Shown one piece after another: positions 8,225 to 17,192 of a stretch of 48,243 bases of DNA (positions within the stretch are counted from its first letter, which is position 1; each line of letters opens with the position of its first letter). This DNA comes from an uncultured Collinsella sp. (GTDB taxonomy: Bacteria; Actinomycetota; Coriobacteriia; Coriobacteriales; Coriobacteriaceae). The stretch is taken from positions 1 to 48,243 of the forward strand of contig CABRYP010000015.1 in the NCBI GenBank assembly GCA_902475245.1, in the 5' to 3' direction. Under the pieces are notes generated by a model. It saw only the letters and a program-made list of their open reading frames with translations, ran no database searches and was not told where the DNA came from. A program made the translations under genes and the position numbers.

Positions 8225-10619
8225 CAGCTCCTCCTTCCACCGTATCGGCGACGATTCCGAGAATTGAATAATCCTTGCATTCGTATTCGAGCGCACCGCT
8301 CTTGACTGTGATCTTCTTCGCCTTATCCCTTCCCAGCGCGATGACGTTATCCGCATCGAGGTTCACGACGAACTGAGGGTTATGCGTGACGATAATGACC
8401 TGTCTCTTCTGCCGCATCTCGGAAAAGGCTCTGATGACATCCTTGCGGATTGCGGTCTGCGATATCTGGTCCTCCGGCTGGTCGACGATATAGATGCCCT
8501 GTTTCTCGTCTCCCGCCATCAAGTCGAAGTAGATTCGCCCATAAAGGCCGGCAGATGGTTCGCTGTCGAGGCCAATCTTTTCGTTTGTTATCTTTCCTCG
8601 CTCGTAGATCGAATCCACTGCGCTGTTCAGTCGACCCTTCATCTCCGACGCCCATCTTTCCGCTGGAGGCTTGCTCACAGAGAAGCCGGCAGCGATCTCC
8701 TCTGAAGTGAGATTCGTCTCACCTTCGACGCCGCCGACGATCGACGGCAGCGGCCCTTTGTTGAACATGTCGCCCAGGAGCGAGATGCAGTAGTCCCGAT
8801 TGATTTTCTTGACACTAAGCTCAGACACGAACTCAAGGCTGCCAAACGACGTCCTTCCGACCCTCACGTCAACGTCAACGGGATCAATCTGTCGGTCCTT
8901 TCTCCCGAGACGAAGAGCAACCGCCTCGGCAATCTGGGAAGCCGCAGCGTCGATCCGGTCTCTGTAGGCATCTCTCGAGTTCTCCTCGTCAGTCTTTGCT
9001 TGCTGGAGCCGCTTCTTCAGATCGTTGGCAGCGCTTTGGAGAATTCTTCTCTTTGTGTTGTCGAGCTTGATGGAAGTCATCTCTTCCCTGACAAGAGCGA
9101 GCAGATGGTCGAGCGCCGCGGTGGCATTCTCGAGGTCTATCTCCGCTTCCTTTCCGAGCCTCGAGAGAACCGCACGATGATCGTCCCCGATGGCGGCAAC
9201 CTGGTTCCTGACGGACTCGACTGCGTTGTTGAGGCTTTCAACCTCTTTCGTCGGTTTTGAACGCAGCGACCCAACGACGGCCATGCGATCGGAGACCTCG
9301 TGAATCTCGAGCGGAAGCACGGTCTCCCCCAAGCGATTCATGTAGTCGTTATATGCGACTTTCGTTTCAAGCGCCTCAACACATGATGCGAGGTGTCTCT
9401 TCAGGGCCTCTTTGACAACATCGATGTTCACGTGTTCTTGGAAATAGTCGTCGAATCTGCTGCCCTCCGTCCCATCATGGAGGCCCTCTAGCGCTCTGCG
9501 GATGCTACCCTGGTCATCGAACTGAAGCAGCTGCGAAGAGGCAATAGCGCTTTTTACCTCAATCTTCTCGCGTCCGCAGTATTCACGGTACCCCTCCCTG
9601 AGACGCCTAGCATCCTCCCCTTCGCCGTAGAGGCCAGTCAAAACGTGTAGGATCATCGACTTGCCGATCGAGTTATCTCCGATGATAACGTTGACCCCGG
9701 CAGACATGGGGATAGAACAGGGTTCCCCATCGATGACGAGATCGAGGCTATCCAACTTCGGCGCGGCGGGATTGAAGAACGAGGCGTTTCCGACCCTAAT
9801 GCGGGACGGGTCGGTGATGGACATGACAAGGCCCTCGAACGTCGGAAGACATTTCAGGGAGCAGAACCCGACCTCATCCTCCCTCCCGCGAAAGACGGCG
9901 GAGGGCAGCGGGTAGGCGTCCCAGTCATGGCAATCACTCCCCAGGACAAACGGGACATCCGGCTTCGTGTACCGCTCAACGAGGTCCCGCATATCGACCT
10001 CGTTACGCCTGTTACGGATTTCCAACGCGTCAACGAACTCGGTGAGCACGATCTCGTCGGCGCGCTCAGCCCCCAGGCTGCTGACGTCATTCTTCTGCTC
10101 CCTCCCTACGGACTTCTCGTGCCCGATAAGCACCGCGCTCAGGCCGATGTCGCTGAGAATCTGAGAGAAGCGTTGCGAAGAGAAGGCGCCCTTGTCCTTG
10201 CTGTCGTACTCCGGCCTTCCCCCTACTGTCTTGGGGATGTGGCTATCTAGGGCCTCGATTAGGTCGTCTGGACCTCGATCGTCGAAGATCGCGACCACGT
10301 GAATCGGAATCGGGCGGCCCATGTCGTCTGGGAGGGCAACGGTGAACTCAACGCCTGGAAGGACCTTCTTTAGAGTTCCATGCCCCTCTTTCGACTTCAA
10401 AGCACGATACATCTCGACGTCGAAGCAATCGTGATCCGTAATGGCGCACATGTTGATGGAGAGCTTGGGGTTGCCCAACTTTTCCACTAACGTGTCGATT
10501 TTGTCGGACGTACAGCGGGCAAGCGCCTCGTTTCCCGCATCTCGGGTGCGCACGCTCGCCGCCGAGTGGATATGAAAGTCAACTCGCACCGGGCTTGTCA
10601 CTATCTTGGAATCATCCAT
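8145..10619 (-). CDS. PHP-domain AAA ATPase, TrlF type
   Basis: An 824-residue fusion. Residues 10-270 are a PHP phosphoesterase domain with apparently complete metal ligands: DFHIHS (H16, H18), TDHD (D62, H63), GVEFTV (E91), IGHEKS (H167) and GSDCHDW (D229, H231). Residues 285-824 are an SMC-like ATPase. The P-loop is GDNSIGKS (314-321), about 120 residues in the middle are predicted coiled coil, YIVDQPEDQ is the Walker B/D-loop region and VTHNPQF the histidine switch. This architecture matches what is called the TrlF family of AAA-like ATPases, found in defence-associated loci. The ATG at 10619 is chosen over the TTG at 10646 as it is nearer an AGG-rich site, though the site is weak. It leads a leftward operon with two small genes and a DUF4365 protein. 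Confidence 0.8.
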   Translation of the reverse strand: MDDSKIVTSPVRVDFHIHSAASVRTRDAGNEALARCTSDKIDTLVEKLGNPKLSINMCAITDHDCFDVEMYRALKSKEGHGTLKKVLPGVEFTVALPDDMGRPIPIHVVAIFDDRGPDDLIEALDSHIPKTVGGRPEYDSKDKGAFSSQRFSQILSDIGLSAVLIGHEKSVGREQKNDVSSLGAERADEIVLTEFVDALEIRNRRNEVDMRDLVERYTKPDVPFVLGSDCHDWDAYPLPSAVFRGREDEVGFCSLKCLPTFEGLVMSITDPSRIRVGNASFFNPAAPKLDSLDLVIDGEPCSIPMSAGVNVIIGDNSIGKSMILHVLTGLYGEGEDARRLREGYREYCGREKIEVKSAIASSQLLQFDDQGSIRRALEGLHDGTEGSRFDDYFQEHVNIDVVKEALKRHLASCVEALETKVAYNDYMNRLGETVLPLEIHEVSDRMAVVGSLRSKPTKEVESLNNAVESVRNQVAAIGDDHRAVLSRLGKEAEIDLENATAALDHLLALVREEMTSIKLDNTKRRILQSAANDLKKRLQQAKTDEENSRDAYRDRIDAAASQIAEAVALRLGRKDRQIDPVDVDVRVGRTSFGSLEFVSELSVKKINRDYCISLLGDMFNKGPLPSIVGGVEGETNLTSEEIAAGFSVSKPPAERWASEMKGRLNSAVDSIYERGKITNEKIGLDSEPSAGLYGRIYFDLMAGDEKQGIYIVDQPEDQISQTAIRKDVIRAFSEMRQKRQVIIVTHNPQFVVNLDADNVIALGRDKAKKITVKSGALEYECKDYSILGIVADTVEGGADVVKRRLKRYRAQDASRHSQQREDSI

Positions 10620-11025
10620 GGGTTTGCCCTGCCTATTTCGTCGCAATGTACCTGCTGATTTTACTCCTTGAATTTACCTCACTGGAAACAAAACCGCGGG
10701 TCCTGGGCGCTAACTACCAAAGGCGGCAAAACTTGGGTGCAATATCGCAGATACGGCAGGGCCTAAAGCACCCTCGTAGGAAACGCACTGAACCCGTCTC
10801 GCGTCATCGGAGCTAATCAGGCCACAGGAGCAGCCCGCATACACCACACAGCCACCAGCCCCTTTGAAGCGCAAAGGTCTTTCCATCCGGCTGCAATCCG
10901 ACGACATAAAAACAGCGAAGCCGTCAATTCAACTGCCGCTCTTGGACTAAAGTATCAGGGAGGCGGAGACCACAGACTGTCCGTACGTCACAGGGTAACG
11001 ACCGAAATCCGGCGAAAGTTGCAGC
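10620..11025. other. Intergenic region between PHP-ATPase and abiH remnant
   Basis: About 400 bases. The part nearest the PHP-ATPase is AT-rich (10655-10690) and should hold its promoter, but I could not fix clear -35 and -10 boxes. No gene or RNA is recognised in the rest. Confidence 0.4.
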
Positions 11026-11838
11026 ATGGGAACCATACAACCGCCTTCACGCCCCGAATGCCTGTACATCATTGGCAACGGATTCGACCTGCACTACGGA
11101 ATAAAATGTTCTTACCTAGACTATCTAGCGTACCTAAACGAGCACGACAGCGCCCTCTCAGGCCTGCTCGAGGAGGTCTGCCCAGGCGACATCTGGAAGA
11201 ACTTCGAGAGCGCACTCGGGGCGCTTGCCCCGGGCTCGCTCTTCACGAACACATTCAATCTGATCATTCCCGATAGCGATTCCGAGTATGAATGGGAGCA
11301 GCGAAGCGCATCGTGGAACTATCATCTCCAAGCCATGGAAAAAACTCAACCCGAAAAGGATTCGGGCACCTTCAGCGCTTGGGTAAGCAAAATCGATACC
11401 GCCGACCGTGCCCACGATGACGGGTTAATCGAGAACACAAGCGATGCCGTGTATCTAACGTTCAACTACACGAAAATCCTCAAGGATCGACTAGGTATCG
11501 ATCAAGAGAGGATACTGCACATCCACGGCACCGCGGGGGAATCCGATCTTGTTTTCGTACACTCTCCGGTCAGCTGCGGCGCAAGTTCATCCTGGCCACA
11601 GAGAAGCCCGCCCGCCTCCTCATCTTTCTTCACAGGGAGTGATTCGATGCGCTCTCATCCGTTCGAGAAATAATTGTCTCAGGTCTCAGGTCTCAGCTGC
11701 TCAGCAGTCGACCTGCCTTACATCAAAGCCATCGTGAATATAGCGCTCCACGCCGTCTAGACGGAGTTCTCGCAATTCCCGAACGCCGTAAGCGGGAATA
11801 CCTATGTAGACAATGTCCGAATCGCTCCATATCCCTAA
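11026..11838 (+). pseudogene. AbiH-like abortive infection gene, disrupted
   Basis: The first 180 residues match the AbiH layout: LYIIGNGFDLHYGIK near the start, WKNFESAL, LTFNYTKIL and ILHIHGTAGESDLVF. After that the frame is lost. In the third frame the family pattern resumes (KFILATEKPARLLIFLHRE, a TGA at 11640, then FDALSSVREIIVSG), and in the first frame again SAVDLPYIKAIVNIALHAV, ending at a TAG at 11758 where a tryptophan codon would fit. The second frame change coincides with three copies of a seven-base unit, TCTCAGG, at 11677-11697; removing one unit would join EIIVSG to SAVDLPY. An internal stop, two shifts and a probable deletion after HIHG make this a pseudogene. AbiH proteins are phage-exclusion factors of unknown mechanism. 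Confidence 0.7.
11677..11697 (+). repeat. 7-bp tandem repeat in the abiH remnant
   Basis: Three head-to-tail copies of TCTCAGG (the last ending in C). Seven bases per unit means each gain or loss changes the reading frame, and here the copy number separates two pieces of AbiH homology. Confidence 0.75.
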
Positions 11839-12080
11839 GAGGTGCCGGGCAATCGCCGAAAACGCTTGGCCGTTACGCTTGGACAATGGCGGTCCGACGC
11901 CCTTCTCGATATCGGAGTCACTCCAATGCTTCCATGATCTTCTCATTCCGCGCTATGATTGCGCGAGATATGACCAGGATGAACAGGAGGTGTCCCGTCG
12001 CACGCGATCGTCCGTGAAGCCGCGAAGCAATACGCATAGGCCATAGCAAGCACGGCCGAAAGCAAAAATGCAGAGACCAC

Positions 12081-12101
12081 GATTATAACGGCAGCCACCA
12101 T
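12081..12101 (-). repeat. 21-base match to the DUF3784-like gene
   Basis: Identical to 175-195. On the minus strand both read MVAAVII, so this is a fragment of a similar membrane-protein gene; the reading continues with hydrophobic residues to about 12000 but has no proper start or end. A relic. Confidence 0.5.
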
Positions 12102-12135
12102 TCCCTCTCTCAAGTTACAGCGCAGTGCGTAATGT

Positions 12136-12530
12136 CACGGATAGTCCCCGCCCAACGGGGCCTCTCCACAGGCGTTTCGGAACCCACCCCCATCCCCGAT
12201 TCCCACGCAGATTCCCACGCAGCTGCCGTGTTCACCGCCGAAACGGTGACCCCGAGCTCCCCCGCGACGCGGCAGACCCTCGGCTACCCTGCGCCTCACC
12301 CCTGCTCGCACCTCCGACGGCACGGGCAGGGGCATCGAGGGCGAGTCAAGGATGAACCCCCTTGTATAGCTGCACCCGAGGCGCTTCCCTGTCGCCCTCC
12401 AGTGCCGGGGTTCCCCCTCCATCACGAAGAGGTAATCCCCGTCCGGCCTCGCCGTCTCTGCAACGCCAAGCCTCCCGAGCGACTCGAGGAGGGCAGGCTC
12501 GTCCTGGGAGAGTTGACAATACTATAGAGA
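12136..12530 (-). pseudogene. Relic gene, right copy of the duplicated fragment
   Basis: Bases 12136-12288 repeat 1976-2124 in the same orientation, with a 12-base tandem duplication (two copies of ATTCCCACGCAG at 12200-12223). Leftward of 12530 an open reading gives LSQDEPALLESLGRLGVAE and YLFVMEGEPRHWRATG before it reaches the shared PRVCRVAGELGV region, so the right copy keeps more of the upstream part of some gene. The family is not recognised, and no intact start is seen. Confidence 0.35.
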
Positions 12531-12597
12531 CACGTCCCAAATTGACTAAAGGGTGATATGGGTTAGACGCCGGGCAATATCCCATTTCTCAAAAGAA

Positions 12598-12632
12598 GAG
12601 GGGCACCCGTCGCTAAAGCTCGGGTACCCCTC
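12598..12632. terminator. Terminator downstream of pepD
   Basis: GAGGGGCACCCG and CGGGTACCCCTC form a 12-bp stem with one mismatch; on the minus strand it is followed by a T-rich stretch. It lies about 55 bases past the pepD stop and separates the core genes from the island. Confidence 0.7.
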
Positions 12633-12686
12633 TCGGATCATTTGCGATCTGTCAGCACGTGACTCGGATCGCTATTAGCGCAGCCT

Positions 12687-14144
12687 TTATGCAGCGAGGC
12701 GCTTGAGGACGTCGATGAGCAGCTCGTAGAAGCGCTCGGCAGAAGCGAGCTCCATGCTCTCGTCCGGGGTGTGGACATCGGAGAGCGTCGGGCCCACGGC
12801 GATGGCGTCCAGGCCGTGCAGGGCCTCGGCAAACAGGCCGCACTCAAGGCCGGCGTGAATGGACTCGATGCGCAGCTCGGAGCCAAAGAGCTCGCGATAG
12901 CTCTCGACAAAGACGTCGCGGACCGGCGAATGCTCGGCATAGCTCCAGCCGGGATACTCGAACTCGAACTTGGCATCGAAGCCCAGGACATCGGCCAGCA
13001 TCTGCAGGCGGTCCTTAAACTCGTTCTGCAGCGAGGTAATCGAGGAGCGCGGGGACAGCATGATCTTGACCTGGTCGTCAGAGGTGGCAACCACGCCGAT
13101 GTTGGAGGAAACCTCGACGGAGCCGTCGGTGGCGACGTTGCGGCGAATCACGCCGTTAGGGGCAAGACGCAGAGCGCGGATGAGAGCAAGCGCGGACTTC
13201 TGGTCCATGGCCTCGACCTCGGCGTCGTCGGCAATCTCGACGGTGCAGGTAAAGCCGGGGTCGAAGACCTCGAGCTCGGCGGTGACGTCGGCGATGATGC
13301 CACGGGCGACCTGCGCCGCGGCTTCGGCCGCAGCGTGATCGGCATAGACCAGAACGGCCTTGCACTCACGGTTGATGGCGTTGTCCTTAGTGCCGCCGTT
13401 AAAGCTGACGATGGCGGGCTCGCCAGCGACCATCAGGCGGTCGATGATGCGGGCCATGATGAGGTTGCCGTTGCCGCGCTCCAGGTTGATATCGCTGCCG
13501 GAGTGACCGCCCAGCAGGCCGGAGATGTCGAGTGTGAGGGTGCTACCGGTCTTGTGCTCGCGCACGATGGGGCAGGTGTAGGTAACGACGACGCCGCCGG
13601 CGCAGCTGACGGTGGCAACGCCCTCTTCCTCGGAGTCAAGGTTGATCATAGTACGGGCGCTAATCTGGGACTTGTCGAGCGTCTCGGCACCGACCAGGCC
13701 AGTCTCCTCGTCGGTGGTGAATACGCACTCGAGGGCCGGATGGGCAATCGAATCGTCGTTGAGCACGGTAAGCATAAGCGCGACGGCGATACCGTTGTCG
13801 GCGCCCAGAGTGGTGCCGTTAGCGGTGAGGACGCCGTCCTTGACGACCAGGTCGATACCGTCGGTCGTAAAGTCGTGCTCGACGGAACCCAGCTTGTCGC
13901 ACACCATGTCGATGTGACCCTGCAGCATCACGGTCGGGGCATTCTCGGCGCCGGCAGATGCGGGCTTGCGAATGATGACGTTGTAGACCTCGTCCTGATA
14001 CACGTCGAGGCCGCGCTCCTTGGCAAACGCAACCAAGAAATCGCTGATGCCCTTCTCGTTGCCAGACCCACGGGGGATCGCGCTGATCTCCTCAAAGAAA
14101 TGGAACAGCTGGGCGGGCTCGTAGCCAGTAATCTTGTAGTCCAT
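12687..14144 (-). CDS. pepD: Aminoacyl-histidine dipeptidase (M20, PepD)
   Basis: A 485-residue cytosolic metallopeptidase that hydrolyses dipeptides, the usual length for PepD. Metal and catalytic motifs are in order: GHIDMVCDK (H and D), LGADNGIAVA (bridging D), TTDEETG (catalytic E-E) and LDSEEEG, then a lid domain with GLLGGHSG and near the end LECGLFAE. The ATG at 14144 is chosen because AAGGAGG lies five bases upstream; codons extending to 14249 lack such a site. It stands alone, with a terminator at its end. Family identity is secure, substrate preference is not. Confidence 0.93.
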   Translation of the reverse strand: MDYKITGYEPAQLFHFFEEISAIPRGSGNEKGISDFLVAFAKERGLDVYQDEVYNVIIRKPASAGAENAPTVMLQGHIDMVCDKLGSVEHDFTTDGIDLVVKDGVLTANGTTLGADNGIAVALMLTVLNDDSIAHPALECVFTTDEETGLVGAETLDKSQISARTMINLDSEEEGVATVSCAGGVVVTYTCPIVREHKTGSTLTLDISGLLGGHSGSDINLERGNGNLIMARIIDRLMVAGEPAIVSFNGGTKDNAINRECKAVLVYADHAAAEAAAQVARGIIADVTAELEVFDPGFTCTVEIADDAEVEAMDQKSALALIRALRLAPNGVIRRNVATDGSVEVSSNIGVVATSDDQVKIMLSPRSSITSLQNEFKDRLQMLADVLGFDAKFEFEYPGWSYAEHSPVRDVFVESYRELFGSELRIESIHAGLECGLFAEALHGLDAIAVGPTLSDVHTPDESMELASAERFYELLIDVLKRLAA

Positions 14145-14357
14145 GGTGCCTCCTTGGCGCAACTGGTTAGACAATAAGACATGCGCCTTGTATATTCCCA
14201 GACTTCGTTTGCATAAACCACTCGAAAACGCCGAGCGCCCTCGCATCATCGGCTAACGGTGGACCGCATAGCGTAACGGTCACAACTTCACAGCTCTACA
14301 AATCGAGGCGCCCTTGCCGGAACGCCTCGATTGCACAGATCAAATTGTCGCCACACC

Positions 14358-17000
14358 CTACAGCGCGCCGGAACCGGCTTGCATCATGCCGCCGGGGCCC
14401 GAGGTCACGCCGCCGCTCACGGGCGCGGCGTTGCCGGTGTGCGGCGCCGCCGGAGCGGTATCGCCACCGAGCGTGCCCGCCGGACGCGGTGCCGGGATCT
14501 CGCCCGTGCCATGGCTAAAGACAAACTTGCCGTCGGCCACATCGCACAGGACGGTATCGCCCTCGCCCCACTCGCCGGCCAGCAGCTCCTCGGACAGCGG
14601 ATCCTCGATGAGCTTTTGGATGGCACGACGCAGCGGACGCGCACCGTTGGTGAGGTCGGTGCCCTCGGCCACGATCTTGTCGTAGGCCGCATCGGTGAGC
14701 TTGATGTTCATGCCGTTGGCAATCAGACGCTGACGCAGGTCGTCCACCAGCAGGTGCGCGATCTTGGTCAGGTTCTCGCCCGAAAGCTTCTGGAACACCA
14801 CGATGTCGTCGATACGGTTGAGCAGCTCGGGGCGGAACAGGCGCTTGAGCTCGCCCATCGCACGGCCCTTAATCTCGCTCGAGGTAAGGCCCTGCTCGCC
14901 GGTGGTGCCGAAGCCAACGCTCGCATCCTGCGCAATCTCGCGGGCGCCCACGTTGGACGTCATGATGATCACGGTATTACGGAAGTCGACCGTCTTGCCC
15001 TGGCTATCGGTCAGGCGGCCCTCCTCCAGCACCTGCAGCAGAATGTTGAAGATATCGGGGTGCGCCTTCTCGATCTCGTCGAACAGCACGACCGAATACG
15101 GGTGACGACGAACGGCCTTGGTGAGCTGACCGCCCTCGTCATGGCCAACGTAGCCCGGGGGGCTACCGATAAGCTTGGAGACCTCGAACTCGCTGCCGAA
15201 CTCCGACATGTCGAAGCTGATGAGCGCGTCCTTGCTGCCAAAGAGATACTCGGCGAGCGTCTTGGCGAGCTCGGTCTTGCCCGTGCCGGTGGGGCCCAGG
15301 AAGATAAAGCTGCCGCCGGGGCGACGCGGATCCTTGAGCGGCGAGCGACTGCGGCGCACGGCCTTGGCAACGGCCTCGACGGCCTCGTCCTGGCCGATAA
15401 TGCGGGTCTTGAGCACGCTTTCGGCCTGTAGCAGGCGACGGCTCTCGCTCTCGGTAAGCGAGGACACCGGCACGCCCGAGGTCACGGACACGATATCGGC
15501 GATCTGACTCACATCGATGGTGAGCGGGCTGGCGTCGAGCTCGGCGGTCCAGGCGGCCTTGGCCTCGGCGAGCTCAATCTCGGCGGCCTTCTGCCGCTCG
15601 GTAATCTCGGCGGCCTTGTTCATGTCGTCGCTCTCGGTGGCCTCCTGCGCGGCGGCCTTGAGCTCCTCTATGCGATGCTCGGCCTCGCGCACCGGCTCGG
15701 GCGCGCGATTCGCGGCGATGCGAGCGCGGGCACCGGCCTCGTCAATGAGGTCGATGGCCTTATCGGGCAGGAAGCGATCCTGGATGTAGCGGTTGGAAAG
15801 GTTCGCGGCGGCCTCGATAGCACCCTGCGTATAGCGCACATGGTGGTGCTCCTCGTAGCGCGGCTTGAGCGCGGTCAGGATCTTGACCGTGTCCTCGACG
15901 CTCGGCTCCTCGACATCGATGGTCTGGAAGCGACGCTCGAAGGCCGGGTCCTTGGTGAGGTACTTGCGGAATTCCTCGGCCGTGGTGGCGCCGATAATCT
16001 GGAAGGCACCGCGCGCGAGCACGGGCTTGAGCATAGAGCTCGCGTCGATGGAGCCCTCAGCAGAACCGGCACCGATGATGGTGTGCATCTCGTCGATAAA
16101 CAGGATGACGTCGTCGGCTTCGGTGGCCTCTTGGATCACGTTCTTGAGGCGCTCCTCAAACTCGCCGCGATACTTGGCACCCGCCACGAGGCCCGGCAGG
16201 TCGAGCGTCCAGATATTCTGGTTCATGAGGTTCTCGGGCACGTTGCCGGCTGCAATCTGCTGAGCCAGGCCCTCGACGATGGCCGTCTTGCCCACGCCGG
16301 GGTCGCCCAGAATGAGCGGGTTGTTCTTGGTGCGGCGCGAAAGAATTTCCATCATACGCTGGACTTCCTTTTCGCGACCAATTACAGGGTCGAGCTCGCC
16401 ATCGCGCGCCTTCTGCGTGAGGTTGGTCGCGAACTGCTTAAGCGTATCGGTGCCACTCCCCTTTTGCTGAGAGGCATCCGAGCCGCTAAAGAACGGCAGG
16501 CCCGCACCGGGACGCCCGGCGCCGGCGCCGGCGAGCGGACGCTTCTTGTCCTGATCCTTGGCGGTAAGCTTCTCGATGGCTTTTTTAATGGAAGCGGACG
16601 ACACACCCAGGCGCATGAGGATGTCCATGGCCATGCCGTTGCCCTCTTCGACGATACCGATGAGCAGGTGCTCGGTCGACACATAGGTCTGGTTGTTCTC
16701 GCGTGCCACGCGGAAGGAGCGCTCCATCACGCTGATGACGAGCGGCGTAAAGGCGAGCTTAGCGGCCTCGGTCTCCTCGCTGGGCTCGGGAACGGTAGTC
16801 TGGACCTCTTTGAGTGTGTCCATGATGTCGTCGTAGGCGATATCGAGCGAGCGCAGCGCCTCGGCGGCAATGCCCTCGTCCTCCTTGGCGAGCGCGAGCA
16901 GCAGATGCTCGGTACCCACCTTATTTGAATGAAGATCGAGCGCCTCTTGCTTGGCCATGGACATGACCTTGCGCGCGCGATCGGTAAATCTATCTAACAT
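14358..17000 (-). CDS. clpC: ClpC-type AAA+ unfoldase
   Basis: An 880-residue Hsp100 protein. Two Clp-N repeats occupy about residues 1-150 (MLDRFTDRARKV, TEHLLLALAKE, TEHLLIGIVEEG). NBD1 has GDPGVGKTA and a Walker B LFIDEMH. A coiled UVR-like middle segment (about 420-490) marks it as ClpC rather than ClpA. NBD2 has GPTGTGKTEL and VVLFDEIEKAHPDI. ClpC unfolds proteins and threads them into ClpP, acting in protein quality control. The last 45 residues form an unusual Gly/Pro/Ala-rich tail. The ATG at 17000 has AAGGAA seven bases upstream. No ctsR or mcsA/mcsB neighbours are present, so it is not in the classical Firmicutes operon. Confidence 0.95.
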   Translation of the reverse strand: MLDRFTDRARKVMSMAKQEALDLHSNKVGTEHLLLALAKEDEGIAAEALRSLDIAYDDIMDTLKEVQTTVPEPSEETEAAKLAFTPLVISVMERSFRVARENNQTYVSTEHLLIGIVEEGNGMAMDILMRLGVSSASIKKAIEKLTAKDQDKKRPLAGAGAGRPGAGLPFFSGSDASQQKGSGTDTLKQFATNLTQKARDGELDPVIGREKEVQRMMEILSRRTKNNPLILGDPGVGKTAIVEGLAQQIAAGNVPENLMNQNIWTLDLPGLVAGAKYRGEFEERLKNVIQEATEADDVILFIDEMHTIIGAGSAEGSIDASSMLKPVLARGAFQIIGATTAEEFRKYLTKDPAFERRFQTIDVEEPSVEDTVKILTALKPRYEEHHHVRYTQGAIEAAANLSNRYIQDRFLPDKAIDLIDEAGARARIAANRAPEPVREAEHRIEELKAAAQEATESDDMNKAAEITERQKAAEIELAEAKAAWTAELDASPLTIDVSQIADIVSVTSGVPVSSLTESESRRLLQAESVLKTRIIGQDEAVEAVAKAVRRSRSPLKDPRRPGGSFIFLGPTGTGKTELAKTLAEYLFGSKDALISFDMSEFGSEFEVSKLIGSPPGYVGHDEGGQLTKAVRRHPYSVVLFDEIEKAHPDIFNILLQVLEEGRLTDSQGKTVDFRNTVIIMTSNVGAREIAQDASVGFGTTGEQGLTSSEIKGRAMGELKRLFRPELLNRIDDIVVFQKLSGENLTKIAHLLVDDLRQRLIANGMNIKLTDAAYDKIVAEGTDLTNGARPLRRAIQKLIEDPLSEELLAGEWGEGDTVLCDVADGKFVFSHGTGEIPAPRPAGTLGGDTAPAAPHTGNAAPVSGGVTSGPGGMMQAGSGAL

Positions 17001-17192
17001 GCTCGTTTCCTTACATGAGTTCATCGAAATCAAAACGCCCGCCCGTCGGCGGCGCTTTTGTCTCTTTACCCACAGGTTGTCTATGTTAACAGCTGGAGGA
17101 ATATCTATAAACCCGGCCCACATGAATGCAGGTTATGACCGCATCGCGGGACTCACCGCGCGATGCGCGACAGGCGCCCCGCAAGAGAAACC

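Noticed and set aside
11701..11946. 81-residue minus-strand frame with repeated WSDSDI words
   Set aside because: It lies opposite the AbiH remnant, has no ribosome site and is better explained as a shadow.
12346..12585. 79-residue minus-strand frame upstream of the right relic
   Set aside because: Another frame of the same stretch gives the more protein-like reading continuous with the relic; this one is Arg/Gly-rich noise.
12771..14177. Long + strand open frame opposite pepD
   Set aside because: Shadow of pepD, no motifs.
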